Shown here: positions 1 through 8,415 of the stretch, in pieces
How positions within the stretch are numbered: position 1 is the first letter of the stretch
Layout of the letters: every line of letters starts with the position of its first letter
Assembly (NCBI RefSeq): GCF_001262505.1
Contig: NZ_KQ410732.1
Span: 264,760-328,759 of the forward strand
DNA length: 64,000 nt
DNA from: Shinella sp. SUS2
Lineage (GTDB): Bacteria > Pseudomonadota > Alphaproteobacteria > Rhizobiales > Rhizobiaceae
Reading direction: 5' to 3'
Position numbers and translations under genes: made by a program
The notes under the pieces: generated by a model
The model's database searches: none
What the model saw: only the letters and a program-made list of their open reading frames with translations
What the model was told of the DNA's origin: nothing

Positions 1-50
1 AATTTTTTTCATGGCGCAAATATCCGGACCAACCAAGGGAACGAACGCCA

Positions 51-947
51 ATGAGCGATGGGAAATCGTCGACGACGATCCGCACGAGGATTCGCGATGC
101 CGCAGCGCAGCTGACCGCCAGCGAGCGCAAGATCGCCAATGCCATTCTTGCGGATTACCCCTTCACGGGCCTCGAAAGCATCCAGGAACTGGCGGCCAAG
201 ACCGGCGTCAGCGCCCCCTCGATCACCCGTTTCGTCAGCAAGATCGGCTGTGGGGGCTTCCAGGACCTGCAGCGCCAGCTGATTGCCGAGCTGAAGGAAG
301 GGCAGCGCTCGCCGCTCGACCTGAAATCGAGCCAGAAGCCGGTGGGCCATTCGGAATTCCTGTCGGAATACGTCGCGCGCGTCTCGGCCGTGATGCAGGA
401 GATGACCGCAACGGTGTCGCAGGCGCAGTTCGACATCCTTGCCGAGCTGCTCGCCGATCCTGCGCGCAACATCTTCCTGCTCGGGGGGCGCGTCAGCGAC
501 AATGTCGCCGCGTTCCTGTCGATCCACCTGCGCCAGATCCGCAGCGGCATCTACCATATGGCCGGCAACCCGGAAATATGGCCGGAGCACGTCCTGCGCA
601 TGCGCCGGAAGGACGTCGTTCTGCTGTTCGATTTCCGGCGTTACCAGCTCAGCCTGGCGCGCCTTGCCGAGACCATCGCCGAAAAGCGCGGCGCGACGAT
701 CGTCGTCGTCACCGACAAGTGGATGTCGCCGGCGGCGCGCAGCGCCGACCATATCGTCGCGCTGCCGATCGATGCCGGCACGGCCTGGGATACGGTGGCG
801 GCCGCCATGGCACTCGTCGAGGCGCTGATCGTGCGCGTCTCCGAGGCCGATTGGGGGGCGACGCAGAAACGCATCAAGGATTGGGACGGCATCCGCTTTT
901 CGATGCCGGGCTATGATCAGATCAACGGGGACGCTGATGAAACGTGA
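51..947 (+). CDS. MurR/RpiR family transcriptional regulator
   Basis: A 298-residue protein of the usual RpiR length. The N-terminal 80 residues form the HTH_6 DNA-binding domain (ASERKIANAIL followed by the recognition segment TGVSAPSITRFVSKIGCGGF). Residues about 110-260 form a SIS sugar-isomerase-like effector domain, with the phosphosugar-loop region near LLGGRVSDNVAAF. Known members sense phosphorylated sugars or related metabolites. Its stop codon lies inside the start region of the glutamine-synthetase-like gene, so the two are probably co-transcribed and the regulator may control that ligase. The purine-rich AAGGGAACG before the ATG is an acceptable ribosome binding site. The effector is unknown. 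The family call is firm; the target is inferred. Confidence 0.9.
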   Translation: MSDGKSSTTIRTRIRDAAAQLTASERKIANAILADYPFTGLESIQELAAKTGVSAPSITRFVSKIGCGGFQDLQRQLIAELKEGQRSPLDLKSSQKPVGHSEFLSEYVARVSAVMQEMTATVSQAQFDILAELLADPARNIFLLGGRVSDNVAAFLSIHLRQIRSGIYHMAGNPEIWPEHVLRMRRKDVVLLFDFRRYQLSLARLAETIAEKRGATIVVVTDKWMSPAARSADHIVALPIDAGTAWDTVAAAMALVEALIVRVSEADWGATQKRIKDWDGIRFSMPGYDQINGDADET

Positions 948-2250
948 AGAAATGATGGTCGCCTGCTGCGGCGACCTTTCGGGCAAAGTGCGCGGCAAGG
1001 CTTTTCCGCTGGTGCAGATGGAAAAGCGCCTGAGGCGCGGCGTCGGATGGACGCCGACCAATGTGCAGATCACCTGCTTCGACAACATCGCCGAAAGCCC
1101 GTTCGGCTCGCTCGGCGATCTCGTGCTCATTCCCGATCCGGCGACGAGCGTCAGCATCGAGAGCGAGGAGGGGGCACCGAACGAGAATTTCGTTCTCGGC
1201 AACATCCGCTATACCGACGGTCGGCCTTGGGAATTCTGCACGCGCTCAATCCTCGAGGCGGCGCTAGATCGCCTGCAAAGGGTGGCGGGCGTCACGCTCT
1301 ACGGCGCCTTCGAGCACGAATTCCAGATCAAGCACCTCGTCTCCGATATCGGCAAGGCTTTTACGCTCGGCGGTTTCCAGGAGGAGCGGCATTTCTGCGA
1401 GGCGATCATCGCGGCGATGCGGGAAGCGGGCGTCACGCCCGACACCATCCTGAAGGAGTTCGGCGCCGGCCAGTTCGAGGTGACGATGGGCCCGCAGAAG
1501 GGCGTCACCGTCGCGGACCATTCGCTGATCACCCGCGAGCTCGTCGGTCTTGTCGCCCGCGAGCTTGGCTACGATCCCACCTTCACGCCGATCCGCGACC
1601 CCGCGGGCGTCGGCAATGGCGTGCATGTGCATATGAGCATGCTGGACGCAGCCGGCAATCCCGTCACGCATGATCCGAACGGCAAGCACGAGCTCTCCGA
1701 CGTCGCCGGAAAGTTCGTTGCCGGTATCCTGAAATACCTCGATTCGATCATCGCCATTACCGCGCCGAGCGTCGTCTCCTATCTGCGTCTCACGCCGCAT
1801 CGCTGGAGCGCGGCCTTCAACAATCTCGGTTTCCGCGATCGTGAGGCGTCGGTGCGCATCTGCCCGGTTTCCGACATCAGCGACATCGCCCGCGCTGCCC
1901 AGTTCAATTTCGAGTTCCGTGCTGCCGACGGCACGGCCAATCCGCATCTGACGCTTGCCGCCATCGTGCATGCCGGCGTGCAGGGTATCGAAGAGGGGCT
2001 TGCCGTGCCGGAGGCGACGCAGGAGGATTTATCTCTTTTGACCGTCGAGGCGCTGGCTGCACGCGGCTACGTTCGTCTGCCGCAGACGCTGGAGGCCGCG
2101 CTCCAGCGGTTCCGTGGCAATGCAACGGTGTGCGGCTGGTTCCCGGAAGGCTTTGCCGATGTCTACGTCAAGCACAAGGAAGGCGAGATCGCCTACCTTG
2201 CCGGCAAGACGCAGGCGGAAATCTGCGCCGCCTACGAAAATGCCTACTAG
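937..2250 (+). CDS. Glutamine synthetase family protein (gamma-glutamyl ligase)
   Basis: About 437 residues from the ATG at 937; an upstream in-frame ATG at 913 would add eight residues that lie wholly within the regulator's coding frame. Signature segments of the GS catalytic domain are visible: GAFEHEF (metal-binding Glu), GAGQFEV, the nucleotide/metal His in GVHVHMSM, and ADGTANPHLTLAA. The classic GS tetrapeptide region is changed (SYLRLTPHRWSAA instead of the usual NPVNSYKR-type run), as in GS-like enzymes that ligate glutamate to amines other than ammonia. It overlaps the RpiR gene by 11 bases. The substrate cannot be read from sequence; a role in amine or polyamine-type glutamylation next to the downstream quaternary-amine operon is only an inference. 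Confidence 0.87.
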   Translation: MKREEMMVACCGDLSGKVRGKAFPLVQMEKRLRRGVGWTPTNVQITCFDNIAESPFGSLGDLVLIPDPATSVSIESEEGAPNENFVLGNIRYTDGRPWEFCTRSILEAALDRLQRVAGVTLYGAFEHEFQIKHLVSDIGKAFTLGGFQEERHFCEAIIAAMREAGVTPDTILKEFGAGQFEVTMGPQKGVTVADHSLITRELVGLVARELGYDPTFTPIRDPAGVGNGVHVHMSMLDAAGNPVTHDPNGKHELSDVAGKFVAGILKYLDSIIAITAPSVVSYLRLTPHRWSAAFNNLGFRDREASVRICPVSDISDIARAAQFNFEFRAADGTANPHLTLAAIVHAGVQGIEEGLAVPEATQEDLSLLTVEALAARGYVRLPQTLEAALQRFRGNATVCGWFPEGFADVYVKHKEGEIAYLAGKTQAEICAAYENAY

Positions 2251-2354
2251 CCACAAGGCTTTTGAGTGCGGGGAAGTCTACAAGGATCCCTGCGCTCTTT
2301 TCGGGCGCCAGTGCTCGATGATGAAGTGATCGCCCGGGTTTCCGAGGGGGATGC

Positions 2355-2391
2355 AAAGCGGTTCGGCGGGATATCCGCCGGGCCGCTTTTT
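2355..2391 (+). terminator. Rho-independent terminator after the GS-like gene
   Basis: A long stem-loop (AAAGCGG, two wobble positions, CGGCGG, a short GATAT loop, CCGCCG, then CCGCTTT) is followed directly by a run of five T. It sits between two converging genes and best serves the plus-strand glutamine-synthetase-like gene. Confidence 0.75.
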
Positions 2392-2393
2392 CG

Positions 2394-3164
2394 TCAGCGT
2401 GCCAGCGTGACGTTGACGCCAGCCGCCTTCAGCGAGGCGGAGACATCGCGGGGCGGCGTCTTGTCGGTGAAAAGATCGGTCAGCATGCTGAATTCGCAGA
2501 CCCGCACCAGCCCCTGCCGGCCGAACTTCGTATGATCCGTGACGACGACGGCTCGCTTGCCGCGCGAGACCACGGCCCGGGCGAACTCCGCCTCCTCGAG
2601 GTCGTAGTCCATCACCCCGATGCCGGCATCAATCGCGCCCGTGGAAATGACCGCGTGGCCCACGGTGAAATGGCTGATGAACTCGATCGCCGAGACGCCG
2701 AAGGCGGCGCCGTTGTCGCTGCGCAATTCGCCGCCCGCCATGTAGACCCTGTTGTCGTTGACCGTTGAAAGGGTGCGGGCGATGTCGGAGGAGTTGGTCA
2801 CGACCGTCAGCCGTCGGTGCCCCAGCAATTCACGGGCGAGGTAGCTCGTCGTCGTGCCCGTATCGAGCATGATCGAATCACCGTCGCGAATCGTCGCGGC
2901 CATGGCGACGGCGATCGCCTTCTTCGCCTCGCTGTTTTCGCGCATGCGCTTTTCAAAGGGCGCTTCGCCGACCACGGAGGGCAGCGCTACGGCGCCGTGC
3001 ATCTTCAGCACGGTGCCGTTCGTCGTCAGCGGCTTGATGTCCCGTCGCACGGTTTCCAGCGAAACGTCGAGTTTCTTGGCAAGGTCGGCGATCGTCACCG
3101 TGCCGTCCTGCTGGAGCAGCCTCAGAATGTCGTTGTGGCGTTTGGAGTGGTTCATCGTCGTCAT
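2394..3164 (-). CDS. DeoR/GlpR family transcriptional regulator
   Basis: A 256-residue protein with the N-terminal DeoR helix-turn-helix (RHNDILRLLQQDGTVTIADL, then the DeoR signature VSLETVRRDI) and a C-terminal DeoR effector domain (about residues 80-235) carrying MLDTGTTTSYLA and the VVTNS segment typical of phosphosugar binding. It is divergent from the quaternary-amine ABC operon across 222 bases, which makes it the natural candidate regulator of that operon. DeoR members usually bind sugar phosphates; a link to an amine transporter would be less usual and is inferred from position only. An alternative start lies three codons downstream. Confidence 0.9.
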   Translation of the reverse strand: MTTMNHSKRHNDILRLLQQDGTVTIADLAKKLDVSLETVRRDIKPLTTNGTVLKMHGAVALPSVVGEAPFEKRMRENSEAKKAIAVAMAATIRDGDSIMLDTGTTTSYLARELLGHRRLTVVTNSSDIARTLSTVNDNRVYMAGGELRSDNGAAFGVSAIEFISHFTVGHAVISTGAIDAGIGVMDYDLEEAEFARAVVSRGKRAVVVTDHTKFGRQGLVRVCEFSMLTDLFTDKTPPRDVSASLKAAGVNVTLAR

Positions 3165-3261
3165 GTCCGCATGCGTTCTCCTGCTTCATAATCCTAGACG
3201 GATCATCTGGCAAGAAAGCCGCAAATTCGGTCATAAAGGCAGAAAAAGCCACATTGCAGGA

Positions 3262-3290
3262 TTGACAGCCGCTTTTATCCAGCGTGAGAT
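3262..3290 (+). promoter_or_regulatory. Candidate sigma-70 promoter of the quaternary-amine operon
   Basis: TTGACA at 3262-3267 is separated by 17 bases from TGAGAT at 3285-3290 in the 222-base divergent gap. The -35 box is perfect, the -10 box is weak. No clear DeoR operator was recognised in the gap. Confidence 0.4.
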
Positions 3291-3386
3291 CGCTACCGTG
3301 CGCAGGCCGACAGATACAAAAGTACGGGGAACGGCATCCGGCGCATCATACAGCATCGACTTCAAAGTGCGACCGGGAGATCACGC

Positions 3387-4352
3387 ATGTTTCAACCTAT
3401 TCGCCTGTCAGGACTGTTTGCCGCGACGCTCTGCCTGTCCGCGGCCTTCACGATTGCGCCCGCAGCGGCGCAGGAATCCACTGACCCCATCAAGCTGACT
3501 CTGCACGACTGGACGGGCCAGCTCATCACCACCGAGATCATGGGTGAGGTGCTGAAGAAGGCCGGCTATTCCGTCGAATATGTCCAGGCCGACTATCTCG
3601 CGCAGTTTGCGGGGCTGGAAACCGGCGACCTGCACGTCGCCATGGAAATGTGGGAAACGACCGGCCGCGACGCGATGGACGCCGCGACGGCCACCGGCAA
3701 GGTCGAGAATTTCGGCGAGACCGGCATGCAGGCCAAGGAAGAGTGGTGGTATCCGGCCTATATGAAGGAGAAATGCCCCGGCCTGCCGAACTGGGAGGCG
3801 CTGAAGAGCGAGGCATGCGCGGAAGCCTTCTCCATTCCGGAAACCGCGCCAAAGGGGCGTTATCTCGGCGGCCCCGTCACGTGGGGCGGCTTCGATGACG
3901 AGCGCGTCGAGGCGCTGGACCTGCCCTTTGAGGTGATCCATGCCGGCACGGACGCCGCGCTCTTTGCCGAACTGGAAAGCGCCTACCAGCGCCAGGCGCC
4001 CATCCTCCTGTGGATATACGCGCCGCACTGGGCGCCGGCCAAGTACAAGGGCGAGTGGGTCGAGTTCCCGCCCTATTCGAAGGAATGCTACGAGGATCCG
4101 GCGACCGGCGTGAACCCCGATGCCGCCTATGATTGCGGCAAGCCCTTCGGCCCGATCTGGAAGGTCGGCTGGTCCGGCGTCAAGGACAAGTGGCCGGGCG
4201 CTTATGCCGCCATCAAGGCGTTTAACATCAACAACGACGAAATGGGGGCGATGATCACCAAGGTGGACCTCGACGGCAAGAAGGTCTCCGAGGTGGTCGC
4301 CGAATGGATGGCGGCGAACGAAGCGCGCTGGTCCGGCTGGATCAAGAAGTAG
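3387..4352 (+). CDS. Glycine-betaine/quaternary-amine ABC transporter, periplasmic binding protein
   Basis: 321 residues with a clear Sec signal peptide (positively charged start, hydrophobic LFAATLCLSAAFTIAPAAA, cleavage near AQES). The mature part matches the OpuAC/ProX-type type II binding fold: KLTLHDWTGQ, then aromatic-rich segments such as EMWETTG, PILLWIYAPHWA and GPIWKVGWSG, which in this family supply the cation-pi cage for quaternary ammonium ligands. It is the first gene of an operon with ATPase, fused permease, choline-kinase-like protein and a dimethylglycine-dehydrogenase-like flavoprotein. It captures an amine such as betaine or a related compound in the periplasm; the exact ligand is not proven. 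Confidence 0.9.
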   Translation: MFQPIRLSGLFAATLCLSAAFTIAPAAAQESTDPIKLTLHDWTGQLITTEIMGEVLKKAGYSVEYVQADYLAQFAGLETGDLHVAMEMWETTGRDAMDAATATGKVENFGETGMQAKEEWWYPAYMKEKCPGLPNWEALKSEACAEAFSIPETAPKGRYLGGPVTWGGFDDERVEALDLPFEVIHAGTDAALFAELESAYQRQAPILLWIYAPHWAPAKYKGEWVEFPPYSKECYEDPATGVNPDAAYDCGKPFGPIWKVGWSGVKDKWPGAYAAIKAFNINNDEMGAMITKVDLDGKKVSEVVAEWMAANEARWSGWIKK

Positions 4353-4360
4353 CGCGCAAG

Positions 4361-4420
4361 GCCCGGCCCTCCGCCAGCAGGGGAGGCCGGGCACCTTTCG
4401 TGCGGTCCCGCAAGGACCGC
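4361..4420 (+). other. Two intercistronic hairpins between binding-protein and ATPase genes
   Basis: GCCCGGCC (4361-4368) pairs with GGCCGGGC (4385-4392), and GCGGTCC (4402-4408) pairs perfectly with GGACCGC (4414-4420). Neither is followed by a T run. This is the usual layout for hairpins that protect the 3' end of a binding-protein message so it exceeds the other transporter parts; that role is inferred. Confidence 0.55.
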
Positions 4421-4440
4421 GTTTCGATGACGCGACCGGA

Positions 4441-5466
4441 ATGAAAATGGCCTCTAGCGAACCGAAACTTGTCTGCCGCGGCGTCTGGAAGATTTTTGGA
4501 GCAGGCGGCAAATCCCTCGTCGGCTCCTCGTCTGCCCGGCTGACGAGTGCGGAGTTGCGCGCGGCCGGCGCTGTCGGTGCGGTGCGCGATGTCAACATCG
4601 AGGTGCGCGAGGGCGAGATCTTCGTCATTATGGGCCTGTCCGGTTCGGGCAAGTCGACGCTGGTGCGCTGCCTCTCCCGTCTCATCGAGCCGACCTCCGG
4701 CGACATCCTCTTCAACGGCGAGAATCTCCTGGCGGCGAGCGAGGCGCGGATGATCGAGATCCGCCGCCACCAGATGGGCATGGTCTTCCAGCATTTCGCC
4801 CTGCTGCCGCATCTCACGGTGCTGGCGAATGTCGCCTTTCCGCTGGAGATCCAGGGTGTCGAGCGAGCGGCGCGAGAGGAGCGGGCGCGGCGCATGATCG
4901 ATCTCGTCGGTCTTGCCGGCCGCGAGAATGCCTTCCCGCGCGAGCTGTCCGGCGGCCAGCAGCAGCGCGTCGGCATTGCCCGCTCGCTTGCCGTCGAGCC
5001 GGAGCTCTGGTTCCTCGACGAGCCCTTTTCCGCGCTCGACCCGCTGATCCGACGGGAGATGCAGGACGAGTTCCTGCGCCTGCAATCGGTGCTGAGGAAG
5101 ACCATCGTCTTCATCACACATGATTTCGACGAAGCGATCCGCCTTGCCGACCGCATCGCCATCATGAAGGATGGCGAGATCGTGCAGGCGGGCACGCCGG
5201 AGGATCTCGTGTTGAACCCGGCGACCCCCTATGTGGCGGAGTTTACGCGCAGCGTCGCCAGGGCCAAGGTCGTCAAGGTGGCCACCCTCATGCGGCCGCT
5301 CAACGGTACGCTGCCGCAGGCCTCGATCCGCGCCAATGCGCCGGTGGCCGAAGCCGCGCCGCTTTTTTCGCACGGTGCGGAGACACTCGCCGCACTCGAC
5401 GGGGCGGGAATACCCGTCGGCCTCCTCGACCGCGCGGCGGTCGTCGACGTGATGATGCGGGGCTGA
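4441..5466 (+). CDS. Quaternary-amine ABC transporter, ATP-binding protein (ProV/OpuAA type)
   Basis: 341 residues. Walker A is GLSGSGKST, the signature is LSGGQQQRVGIARSLA, Walker B and the D-loop are LWFLDEPFSALDP, and the switch histidine is in FITHDFDEA. The N-terminal insertion before the Walker A motif and the RCLSRLIEPTSG segment are typical of the ProV/OpuAA group and not of sugar importers. The C-terminal 60 residues retain only part of the usual CBS region, ending AAVVDVMMRG, so osmotic control by a full CBS pair is unlikely. It lies between the binding protein and the fused permease. The ribosome binding site is weak; an ATG two codons later is an alternative start. Confidence 0.9.
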   Translation: MKMASSEPKLVCRGVWKIFGAGGKSLVGSSSARLTSAELRAAGAVGAVRDVNIEVREGEIFVIMGLSGSGKSTLVRCLSRLIEPTSGDILFNGENLLAASEARMIEIRRHQMGMVFQHFALLPHLTVLANVAFPLEIQGVERAAREERARRMIDLVGLAGRENAFPRELSGGQQQRVGIARSLAVEPELWFLDEPFSALDPLIRREMQDEFLRLQSVLRKTIVFITHDFDEAIRLADRIAIMKDGEIVQAGTPEDLVLNPATPYVAEFTRSVARAKVVKVATLMRPLNGTLPQASIRANAPVAEAAPLFSHGAETLAALDGAGIPVGLLDRAAVVDVMMRG

Positions 5467-5470
5467 CGAC

Positions 5471-7504
5471 ATGGGCGCGTCCTTCCCCGTTCTCCAGCCA
5501 GTCGCCGAACCGATCCCGGAAAATCCGACCGCGCGTGGTGCTGTGCGGACGCGCTGGCTGTGGCCTGCGGCGCTCGCCCTCTTCGTCCTCTTCTGGCAGT
5601 TCGGCGAGGGCGTTGCGAAATGGGCCTTCTCCTACCCGCGCGCTTTCGAGATCCCGGCGGCGCGCTGGATCGGCAAGGCGACGAAATGGCTGGTGGACGA
5701 GGCGAGCTTCGGCCTCTTCACCTTCACGGACTTCACCCGGTTCCTCGCCGAGATCATCGACCTGCCCTATCGGGTGGCGCTCGGCCTGCTCTCGAGCGGG
5801 CTCCTGTCGGGGCAGGGCTCGAGTGCCGTGCAGCACCTGCCGCCACTCTCCTGGCTGGCGGTTCTCGCTATCGTTGCGCTGATCGGCCATCATGCCGGCG
5901 GCGTGCGGCTCGCCGCGCTCGTCACGGCCTGCTTCGGCTTCCTCGTCCTCTTCGGCCAATGGACGAGCGCCATGGTGACGCTTGCCTCCATCGTCGTCGC
6001 GGTGCCGATCGGCGTGGTGGCCGGCCTGCTGCTCGGCCTTGCCGCCTGGCGCTGGCCGGTCTTCGAGCGGGTACTGGTTCCCATCCTCGACCTCATGCAG
6101 ACGATCCCCGTTTTCGCCTATCTCGTGCCCGTGCTCGTCTTCTTCGGCTTCGGTCCGACCGCAGCCATCGTCGCGACGCTGATCTATGCCCTGCCGCCGA
6201 TGGCACGCGTCACGATCCTCGCCATGCGCTCCGTACCATCGGAAATCCGCGACCTCGGCAACATGGTCGGTTGCAGCCGGCGGCAGATGACCTGGAAGAT
6301 CATGGTGCCCTCGGCCAAGGACAGCCTGATGGTGGGGGTCAATCAGGTCATCATGCTCTCGCTCAACATGGTTATCATCGCCTCGATGATCGGTGCCGGC
6401 GGCCTCGGCTTCGACGTGCTCGCCGCGCTCCGCCGCCTCGATATCGGCGCGGGCCTCGAAGCCGGGCTTGCAATCGTCGCGCTCGCCGTGGCGCTCGACC
6501 GGCTGAGCCAGGCCTATGCGGAGAAAGCTGGGCGGCCTGCAGCCGGTCTCCCGACGGATGGCGGCCTCGTTTCCCGTCATGCCTATCTCGTCGCCGCGCT
6601 CGCCATCGTCGTCGTGGCCTTCCTCGCCGGGCTTGCCGTGCCCGCGCTGCAGAGCTTTCCGGAAAGCTGGCAGGTCTCCACCGGCACTTTCTGGTCCGAA
6701 GTGGTGCGCTGGATCAACGTCAATTTCTTCGATGCGCTGGAGGCGATCCGCAACGCCATTCTGCTGAACCTCCTCGTTCCGCTGAAGCGACTGCTTGGCG
6801 ACCTGCCCTGGGCGGGTGTCGTCGCGCTGCTCGCGTTGGCTGGCTACCGGCTGGGCGGCCAGCGTCTCGCCACGCTGGTCGGTGTGCTTTCTTTCCTGAT
6901 CGCCGCAACCGGGCAATGGGAGAAGGCGATGATCACCGTCTATCTCTGCGGCGTCTCCGTCGTCTTTGCCTGCCTTATCGGCGTGCCACTGGGCATTCTG
7001 GCGGCGGAGCGCGACCGGCTGTGGCGCTGGCTGCAACTCCTTATCGACACGCTGCAGACGCTGCCTTCCTTCGTCTATCTCATGCCTGTCGTCATGCTCT
7101 TCCGCGTCGGGGATTTTACCGCGATGATCGCCGTCGTCGCCTATTCCGTCGTGCCGGCGATCCGCTACACGGTGCTGGGCCTTCACCGCGTCGATCCGCG
7201 TGTGGTGGAGGCGGGCCGAGCCATGGGCTGCACGCCCGGGCAGATTCTCGTCAAGATCAAGCTGAAGCTGGCGCTGCCGGAAATCCTGCTCGGCCTCAAC
7301 CAGACGATCATGTTTGCCCTTTCCATGCTGGTCATCACGGCGCTGGTGGGCACGCGTGATCTTGGGCAGGAGGTTTATATCGCGCTCACCAAGGCCGATA
7401 CGGGGCGCGGCCTCGTCGCCGGTCTGTCCGTCGCCTTCATCGCCATCATCGCGGACCGGCTGATCTCAGCCGGCGCGAACCGCATTCGTGAAAGGGTGAG
7501 CTGA
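5471..7504 (+). CDS. Quaternary-amine ABC permease, two ProW-like domains fused in one chain
   Basis: 677 residues, about twice the normal permease length. Two full transmembrane permease units are seen in tandem: the first has the EAA-loop region MVGCSRRQMTWKIMVPSAKD (around residues 270-290) and the second has AMGCTPGQILVKIKLKLALP (around residues 580-600). Each follows the same helix pattern and a segment with DLMQTIPVFAYLVPV or DTLQTLPSFVYLMPV. A single gene thus supplies both halves of the membrane channel. Its TGA overlaps the ATG of the next gene (TGATG). Confidence 0.9.
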   Translation: MGASFPVLQPVAEPIPENPTARGAVRTRWLWPAALALFVLFWQFGEGVAKWAFSYPRAFEIPAARWIGKATKWLVDEASFGLFTFTDFTRFLAEIIDLPYRVALGLLSSGLLSGQGSSAVQHLPPLSWLAVLAIVALIGHHAGGVRLAALVTACFGFLVLFGQWTSAMVTLASIVVAVPIGVVAGLLLGLAAWRWPVFERVLVPILDLMQTIPVFAYLVPVLVFFGFGPTAAIVATLIYALPPMARVTILAMRSVPSEIRDLGNMVGCSRRQMTWKIMVPSAKDSLMVGVNQVIMLSLNMVIIASMIGAGGLGFDVLAALRRLDIGAGLEAGLAIVALAVALDRLSQAYAEKAGRPAAGLPTDGGLVSRHAYLVAALAIVVVAFLAGLAVPALQSFPESWQVSTGTFWSEVVRWINVNFFDALEAIRNAILLNLLVPLKRLLGDLPWAGVVALLALAGYRLGGQRLATLVGVLSFLIAATGQWEKAMITVYLCGVSVVFACLIGVPLGILAAERDRLWRWLQLLIDTLQTLPSFVYLMPVVMLFRVGDFTAMIAVVAYSVVPAIRYTVLGLHRVDPRVVEAGRAMGCTPGQILVKIKLKLALPEILLGLNQTIMFALSMLVITALVGTRDLGQEVYIALTKADTGRGLVAGLSVAFIAIIADRLISAGANRIRERVS

Positions 7505-8415
7505 TGGACGGTCATGTCGAACCCAGCCGGGCCGTCGAGGATCGCATCCGCGCTCTGCCCTGCTGGGAGGGCCGCATCGAGATCGCGCCGCTGAAGGGCG
7601 GCATCAGCAACGAGAGCTATCTCGTCAGCGATGCGGTAGGGCGCCATGTCGTGCGCTTTGGCCGGGACTATCCCTTCCATCACGTCTTCCGCGAGCGGGA
7701 GCTGATGACGGCCCGCGCGGCGCATGCGGCTGGATTCGGTCCCGAAGTGCGTTATGCCGAGCCCGGTGTGATGGTCTCTGCCTTTCTCGGTGCGAAGACG
7801 TTCAGCGCGGAAGATGTTGCCGCCGGGCGGCGGCGGGTGGCCGACCTGCTGCGCCGGTTCCATGGCGAGATGCCGCAGGAGGTCAGCGGCGCCGCCTTCC
7901 TCTTCTGGCCGTTCCACGTGGTGCGCGACTATGCCCGCACGCTGCGGGAGGGTGGCAGCCGCATGAAGCCGCATCTTCCGGGCTACCTCGCGCTTGCCGC
8001 TGAACTGGAGGCCGCCCAGGCGCCGCTGCCGATCGTCTTCGCGCACAACGACCTGTTGCCGGCCAATATCCTCGACGATGGCGATCGGCTCTGGCTGATC
8101 GATTTCGAATATGCCGGCTTTTCCACCGCCATGTTCGATCTTGCAGGCGCCACCTCCAATGCCGGGCTTTCGCCCGACGAGGCGGAGGATTTTCTCGATG
8201 CCTATTTCGCCGGTGCCCCCGACCCGGCGATCCTTCGCTCGCACGCGGCCATGCAATGCGCCTCGCTGCTGCGCGAGGCGATGTGGAGCATGGTGTCGGA
8301 GCTCCATCTCCAAGCCCCGGGGGCCGACTATGTCGGCTACACGGCCGAAAATCTCGATCGCCTCGACAGGGCGCTTGACCACTACAGAACGAAATACGGG
8401 AAACACACCAAATGA
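7504..8415 (+). CDS. Choline/ethanolamine-kinase-like phosphotransferase
   Basis: 303 residues of the APH/choline kinase superfamily. The catalytic Brenner motif is HNDLLPANIL and the metal-binding Asp is in LIDFEYAG, with the Gly-rich ATP region GGISNESYLV near the N-terminus. The glutamate-rich second motif and the spacing fit bacterial LicA/choline-kinase-like proteins better than aminoglycoside kinases. It overlaps the permease by one base and the flavoprotein by four, so it is translationally coupled in the amine operon. It may phosphorylate a hydroxylated amine brought in by the transporter; the substrate is an inference. A paralogous protein is encoded at 13026-13931. Confidence 0.82.
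   Translation: MDGHVEPSRAVEDRIRALPCWEGRIEIAPLKGGISNESYLVSDAVGRHVVRFGRDYPFHHVFRERELMTARAAHAAGFGPEVRYAEPGVMVSAFLGAKTFSAEDVAAGRRRVADLLRRFHGEMPQEVSGAAFLFWPFHVVRDYARTLREGGSRMKPHLPGYLALAAELEAAQAPLPIVFAHNDLLPANILDDGDRLWLIDFEYAGFSTAMFDLAGATSNAGLSPDEAEDFLDAYFAGAPDPAILRSHAAMQCASLLREAMWSMVSELHLQAPGADYVGYTAENLDRLDRALDHYRTKYGKHTK

Noticed and set aside
11..916. Overlapping plus-strand frame covering the RpiR gene
   Set aside because: Arg/His/Pro-rich with no domain; the frame of the RpiR protein is clearly the coding one.
3408..5195. Long open frame on the minus strand across the amine transporter genes
   Set aside because: It is antisense to two well-recognised genes, is rich in Arg/Ser/Pro with no known motif, and arises from the high GC codon bias. 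The same holds for minus-strand frames at 5300-7186, 8382-10808, 15113-17290, 19440-21491, 21257-23536, 23821-25548, 30771-32729, 32344-34035 and 33917-35929.
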